NCBI GenBank assembly: GCA_009914645.1
Contig: VFLB01000101.1
Coordinates: forward strand, 1 to 11,763
Reading direction: 5' to 3'
DNA length: 11,763 nt
Origin: Synechococcaceae bacterium Bin_79_3
GTDB taxonomy: Bacteria; Cyanobacteriota; Cyanobacteriia; PCC-6307; Cyanobiaceae
The notes beneath the pieces are model-generated. The model had not been told where the DNA came from. It searched no databases and saw only the letters and a program-made list of their open reading frames with translations. Below are positions 8,411-11,763 of the stretch, one piece after another. A program made the position numbers and the translations under genes. The first letter of the stretch is position 1. The number at the start of each line of letters is the position of its first letter.

Positions 8411-8896
8411 TCAGCTGGCTTGACGCAAGGGGCCATCCCAACTGGGTAACCAGCCTCGCAGCCGCCGCGCAACTTCGCTTTTCGCTTTAGTTTCAAGGAG
8501 AGGTTGCTGGGTTAGCTCTGCTTCAATAGTTTCTTTTTCAATTATTTCTTTTTCAATTATTTCTTCTCCAAAAATTTCTTCAGCAAAAATAATTTCTTCA
8601 GCAACTTCCTCTTGAATAGCTTCCTCTTGAATAACTTCTTGTTGAATGAATTTTGTATGACTAGTTTCTACTTTAGTGATTTCTTTTGGTAATAGTTGAA
8701 CCTGCCAAAAAGTTGCCATTTCCTCAGTGGAGGCCAATTTGCGAATCAATAGCTGTAGTGCCTTTGGCCCTTGGCGATGGGCATAGCGATCGCTTAGAAG
8801 CCTCAAGGCAGCTTCATCTTTTTCAGCAAGGGCAAGTTTTAATGCCTCCAGCTCTTTGCGAGCTCGGGCAGAGGCAGAAAGCGGATAGGCAACCAC
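8411..8896 (-). CDS. Unknown protein with acidic pentad-repeat region
   Basis: 161 aa from a GTG at 8896. No domain recognised. Three parts can be seen. Residues 1-65 are a predicted helical, charged module with ALSARARKELEALK-like character (the actual stretch is ASARARKELEALKLALAEKD, 8-27), which looks like the conserved part. Residues 85-129 are nine consecutive five-residue units rich in Glu and Ile/Val (for example QEEAI, QEEVA, GEEII, EKEII, EKETI). The tail, 139-161, is basic/aromatic with ARRLRGWLPSWDGPL. There is no signal peptide or membrane helix. The gene lies 4 bp after the ABC permease and 6 bp before nanE, so it belongs to the same transcription unit; this suggests but does not show a link to the exporter. 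The repeat part is clearly more AT-rich than the flanking genes. Confidence 0.8.
   Translation of the reverse strand: MVAYPLSASARARKELEALKLALAEKDEAALRLLSDRYAHRQGPKALQLLIRKLASTEEMATFWQVQLLPKEITKVETSHTKFIQQEVIQEEAIQEEVAEEIIFAEEIFGEEIIEKEIIEKETIEAELTQQPLLETKAKSEVARRLRGWLPSWDGPLRQAS
8516..8650 (-). repeat. In-frame 15-bp tandem repeat (minisatellite), nine degenerate units
   Basis: On the + strand the region divides into nine 15-mers. Units 8531-8545 and 8546-8560 are identical (TTCTTTTTCAATTAT). 8606-8620 and 8621-8635 differ by one base (TTCCTCTTGAATAGC / TTCCTCTTGAATAAC). 8561-8575 and 8576-8590 share TTCTTCnnCAAAAAT. The period is a multiple of three, so gain or loss of units keeps the frame of the unknown gene. 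The coding strand is strongly purine-rich. Confidence 0.9.
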
Positions 8897-8900
8897 GGCG

Positions 8901-9728
8901 TTAGCTCAATTTCCGGTCTAACAAAGGCCGGATGGACAAAAACAAGCCGGCGGATAACACTAGAAGCAGCAGCAGGCATTGGGCGGCGGTGAGCGCTCCA
9001 TAGGGAGCCTCAAGCACTACCGCATCAAAAGCAAACTGGCCTAGGTAAGCCGCGCGGATCGGTTCAATCGCGAAGGTAAGGGGATTTAGGGCTGCAAGCC
9101 AGCCCAACCAGCCAGGCATGTAGCTGATCGGGGCCAAAGCAGTGCTTGCAAATAACAAGGGCAAGTTGGCAACAAAAATCACCGCAATCAATTCGATATG
9201 ACCAGGCAAAGCAAAAGCCAGAGCCAAGCTCAATGCAGTAACCGCCGCCACCAGTAGCAGCAGGGTGCCGATCACCACCAGTAAACCTGCCCCCCCCGGC
9301 CAGCCATAACCCAATCCCCAGGCGGCAGCCATGATCGCCAAACTTTGCACCAAACTGAGGCTGGTGATGTAGAGCACAGAAGCAAGCACAATTGAATAAC
9401 GCGAGCGCAATGGCGCCACCAGCAAACGATTTAAAAACCCAAATTCCCGATCAAACATCACCGGCAAACCTGCATTTAAGGCTGCGCTGAATGCAGTGAA
9501 CACGATTACCCCTGCCCCTAAAAATTTGCCGTAGCTACCACCACCAGGAAATAAACCTATAGGTGCCTTGGCAAATAAAGCGCCAAAAAGCACCAGCCAA
9601 ATCAGGGGTTGCAAAATTCCCGCCACCAAAGTGGAGGGGCGCCGTTTTAGTTGCAGAAAAAGGCGCTTGCTTAAAGCAAGGGTTTCCTGACTAATTTCAG
9701 CAATTGCAGATGGGGCAAACACGGGCAA
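8901..9728 (-). CDS. ABC-2 type exporter permease (DrrB-like)
   Basis: Membrane subunit of an ABC exporter, partner of the ATPase encoded just upstream. 275 aa with six predicted helices: about 34-54, 71-91, 113-140, 147-172, 180-203 and 248-268. ABC-2 family features are the cytoplasmic segment FDREFGFLNRLLVAPLRSR (92-110) before the third helix, and the LAALNPLTFAIEPIRAAY stretch (211-228). The start is uncertain: the frame has no ATG, the first candidates are TTG at 9728 and GTG at 9722, neither with a Shine-Dalgarno sequence, and the frame closes at a TAA (9779-9777). The substrate cannot be read from sequence; related pairs export drugs, lipids or polysaccharides. It lies 62 bp after the ATPase gene and 4 bp before the pentad-repeat gene. 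Confidence 0.9.
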   Translation of the reverse strand: MPVFAPSAIAEISQETLALSKRLFLQLKRRPSTLVAGILQPLIWLVLFGALFAKAPIGLFPGGGSYGKFLGAGVIVFTAFSAALNAGLPVMFDREFGFLNRLLVAPLRSRYSIVLASVLYITSLSLVQSLAIMAAAWGLGYGWPGGAGLLVVIGTLLLLVAAVTALSLALAFALPGHIELIAVIFVANLPLLFASTALAPISYMPGWLGWLAALNPLTFAIEPIRAAYLGQFAFDAVVLEAPYGALTAAQCLLLLLVLSAGLFLSIRPLLDRKLS

Positions 9729-9767
9729 AAAGAAAATAATGGGAGTTGCTAAAAAGCAAACGAAAAT

Positions 9768-9795
9768 GCGAAAGGTTTAACGCGAAAGGATTAAC
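9768..9795. repeat. 14-bp tandem duplication at the end of the ABC ATPase gene
   Basis: GCGAAAGGTTTAAC (9768-9781) is followed directly by GCGAAAGGATTAAC (9782-9795), with one difference. The second copy contains the ATPase stop codon (TAA, complement of 9791-9793), so the duplication added a copy just after the stop. It also places the TAA (9777-9779) that closes the upstream frame of the permease. Confidence 0.85.
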
Positions 9796-10804
9796 GCATA
9801 GCTTGTTTCTTTTCCGCCTTGGAATCACGGCTAGAAATGGCTGCTAATTCAGCGTCCATCAAGGTGCGGCCGGTGGCCTGCAGGTAAACGTCGTCGAGGC
9901 TGGGGCGACTTTGGGCTAATGAGAACACAGGTACCTGTGCATGCTCCAGCTGCTGCCTTAGTTGAACCAGTGCTTCTGAACCTTGGCCCTCGAGCACAAA
10001 ATTAATGGCGTGTCCCTGGGCGCGATTGATCAAAACCTGGCTTACGCCAAGCAAGCCCTGAATTATTTGCTGCACCCGTTGGGCCTCTTGTTGGCTGGCG
10101 AATTCACGCACCCGCAAAGTGATGCGATCACCGCCAAGCTGTTGCTTTAGTTGCTCAGGGGTTCCCTCAGCGATCACACAACCGCGATCCAAAATCGCTA
10201 AGCGATCAGCTAAAGCATCCACCTCCTCTAAGTAATGACTGCTCAATAAAATTGTGGTGCCCTGCTGCCGCAATTGTTGTAAAACATCCCAAAGTGCGGC
10301 CCTACTTTCAATATCAAGGCCAACTGTGGGTTCATCCAACACCAATACCGCCGGATCATGTAGCAAGCCGCAGGCCAGATCCAAACGCCTACGCATACCG
10401 CCTGAATAACTGCCGCAACGGCGATCCAACCATTCCTCCATTCCCAATAACGCTGAGAGAGCAGCAATGCGATCCCTCGATCTAGCAGCGCTTAGGTGAT
10501 AAAGACTGCCCTGCAGTTCCAGGAGCTCCCTGCCGGTAAGAATTTTATCGATCGCCACCTCTTGGGCCACATATCCCAACTGAGCCCTTGCCCCGCGAGG
10601 ATCAGCCAGAGCATCCAGCCCAGCGATAAAAACCCTGCCCTGATCCGGAGCTAACAGGGTGCAAAGGATACGAAGAGCTGTGGTTTTACCGGCGCCGTTA
10701 GGGCCAAGCAAACCATATAAACAGCCCTTTGGCACCTCAAGAGAAAGCCCCTCAAGAGCGCTAACGCTGCCATAGCGTTTATAAATCTGCTCGAGATTGA
10801 TCAC
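9791..10804 (-). CDS. ABC exporter ATPase (DrrA/CcmA-like)
   Basis: Nucleotide-binding subunit of the exporter. 337 aa: ATPase domain about 1-215, then a C-terminal extension of the kind found in DrrA-type drug or lipid exporters (about 225-315). All key motifs are intact: Walker A GPNGAGKT (34-41), Q-loop Gln81 (GYVAQE), signature YSGGM (133-137), Walker B VLVLDEPT with Glu158 (153-160), D-loop GLD (162-164) and H-loop His190 (LLSSH). The start is a GTG at 10804 whose bases overlap the ctaB stop as GTGA (10804-10801 on the minus strand), indicating translational coupling to heme O synthase. The permease follows after 62 bp. General ABC annotations such as multidrug efflux should be taken only as family labels. 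Confidence 0.94.
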   Translation of the reverse strand: MINLEQIYKRYGSVSALEGLSLEVPKGCLYGLLGPNGAGKTTALRILCTLLAPDQGRVFIAGLDALADPRGARAQLGYVAQEVAIDKILTGRELLELQGSLYHLSAARSRDRIAALSALLGMEEWLDRRCGSYSGGMRRRLDLACGLLHDPAVLVLDEPTVGLDIESRAALWDVLQQLRQQGTTILLSSHYLEEVDALADRLAILDRGCVIAEGTPEQLKQQLGGDRITLRVREFASQQEAQRVQQIIQGLLGVSQVLINRAQGHAINFVLEGQGSEALVQLRQQLEHAQVPVFSLAQSRPSLDDVYLQATGRTLMDAELAAISSRDSKAEKKQAMR

Positions 10805-11763
10805 TGGAAACTATGAAAGAAACTGCTCAGCTGCAAATTGAAATCGCTTGCTGTTGATGTTCTAGCGAGTAGTAACAACAAGCAGATGCCGAATAGATAA
10901 AGAATCGACCATCGAAACATCCCCTTTGCTTTCTGCCGATCAAATGGATCTTGCTGTAGCTGCTGAGCCATTTGCAACAAACGGCCGTTAAACGGCAAAA
11001 CCATCAGGCCATAAAACAGCCCACCACTGGGGAGAATAAATACGCCAAGAAAACTCACTGCAATGGTGGCCCAGGCGTAGCGAATGATCGCGTTTCCTGT
11101 AACTACAGGGCCTTTAACCACCGGCAACATCGGAATGCCCACCGAGCGGTAGTCGTCTTCTAATAAAAGAGCGAGGGCCCAGAAATGAGCTGGGGTCCAA
11201 AGCATTACCAGGGCAAATAACCACCAACCACCAAGGCCAATATGACCCGTGGCAGCTGCGGCACCAACCAGGGGCGGAATAGCGCCAGCCACCCCACCGA
11301 TCACGATGTTTTGAGTGGTGCGTGGTTTTAACACCACGGTGTAAAGCAGCACATAACTGCAAAGCCCTAATAAAGACAAACCTGCCGCTAAACAATTCAC
11401 CCCCATCACCAAAAGCAATCCAGCACTGCAAGCAAGCGCTACCGCGATATAAAAAGCATTGCCGGCACTCAAGCGCCCCGATGGCAAAGCTCTACCGCTG
11501 GTGCGAACCATGCGGCCATCAAGCTGCTCTTCCCATAGGCAATTGAGCACTCCTGCCGCTGCTGCTGCAAGTGCTCCGCCACCAAGGGTGCAGGCCAATC
11601 TCGGAATAGGAATCGGCCAGCTTTCCGTTAATGCCATCCCGCCAAGGGTGGTGGCAAGCAAAAGTGGAATTAGCCGCGGTTTAGCAATTTCTAACCAGGG
11701 CGGTAATTTCAACCGTGATCGGCTGGGAACCACCTGCTCACGGCTAGTGAGGGGAACAGCTAT
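10801..11763 (-). CDS. ctaB: Protoheme IX farnesyltransferase (heme O synthase), start probably beyond the window
   Basis: Transfers a farnesyl group to heme B, making heme O for cytochrome oxidase; integral membrane protein of the UbiA superfamily. The first start inside the window is a GTG at 11733 (310 aa), but the frame stays open to the edge and reads [20 protein letters not shown]. As I recall, picocyanobacterial CtaB proteins carry such an REEVVPSRKR-type leader, so the true start is probably outside. Numbering from the GTG: first motif [15 protein letters not shown] (64-78), [13 protein letters not shown] (135-147), [14 protein letters not shown] (151-164), [12 protein letters not shown] (179-190), and second motif [13 protein letters not shown] (192-204). 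About eight or nine hydrophobic helices are visible. It overlaps the ABC ATPase start by 4 bp and is the first visible gene of the minus-strand cluster. Confidence 0.95.
   Translation of the reverse strand: MAVPLTSREQVVPSRSRLKLPPWLEIAKPRLIPLLLATTLGGMALTESWPIPIPRLACTLGGGALAAAAAGVLNCLWEEQLDGRMVRTSGRALPSGRLSAGNAFYIAVALACSAGLLLVMGVNCLAAGLSLLGLCSYVLLYTVVLKPRTTQNIVIGGVAGAIPPLVGAAAATGHIGLGGWWLFALVMLWTPAHFWALALLLEDDYRSVGIPMLPVVKGPVVTGNAIIRYAWATIAVSFLGVFILPSGGLFYGLMVLPFNGRLLQMAQQLQQDPFDRQKAKGMFRWSILYLFGICLLLLLARTSTASDFNLQLSSFFHSFQ

Noticed and set aside
8516..8650. CRISPR array or mobile-element scar as explanation of the 15-bp repeats
   Set aside because: Units are contiguous with no spacers, in frame with a gene, and too short for CRISPR repeats. 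No terminal inverted repeats or transposase nearby.
8786..8793. HIP1-like palindrome GCGATCGC
   Set aside because: Common in many cyanobacteria. I noticed only one copy in the window, inside a coding region, and it is uninformative alone.
10252..10485. Plus-strand frame opposite the ABC ATPase signature and Walker B region
   Set aside because: It mirrors highly conserved ATPase codons; no start context or recognisable product.

Overview
This window looks like an ordinary, tightly packed stretch of chromosome from a picocyanobacterium of the Synechococcus/Cyanobium/Prochlorococcus group. The evidence is the gene content and order: a plastoquinone-type UbiA prenyltransferase, an LD-carboxypeptidase, IspD, a GT9-like protein, a K+ channel and FabG on one side, and heme O synthase with a DrrA/DrrB-like ABC exporter on the other. 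CtaB and UbiA in particular read like picocyanobacterial orthologues. Base composition is roughly half G+C by eye, which would suit a mid-GC (perhaps fresh- or brackish-water) Synechococcus; that species-level guess is weak. I see no mobile element, CRISPR array, tRNA, rRNA or prophage.

Left part (1-4164): the 3' part of a RodZ-like membrane-anchored helix-turn-helix protein (+) converges on a Ppx/GppA exopolyphosphatase (-). Ppx is back to back with a + strand pair, ubiA and ldcA, separated by 2 bp. Middle part (4144-7500): ispD (-) converges on ldcA and is divergent from a + strand run of a degenerate GT9-family protein, a two-TM RCK potassium channel and fabG. Right part (7454-11763): everything is on the minus strand. 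Read in the direction of transcription it is ctaB (heme O synthase, running off the window edge), an ABC ATPase overlapping it by 4 bp, an ABC-2 permease, an unrecognised protein with a striking acidic pentad-repeat region, nanE, and a small one-TM protein whose end overlaps the 3' end of fabG.

Functionally these are mostly housekeeping genes: quinone and heme side-chain prenylation (UbiA, CtaB), isoprenoid precursors for those chains (IspD), fatty acid synthesis (FabG), envelope and peptidoglycan turnover (RodZ-like, LdcA, NanE, perhaps the GT9-like protein), polyphosphate metabolism (Ppx) and ion homeostasis (channel). All three convergent gene pairs overlap at their 3' ends and no good intrinsic terminator is visible, as expected of a streamlined genome.

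I did not find a convincing undescribed system. The points most worth a second look are the in-frame 15-bp minisatellite in the unknown protein (8516-8650), loss of the expected catalytic residues in the GT9-like protein, the apparent absence of a groEL next to fabG, a lone nanE, and a possible internal translation start in the K+ channel.
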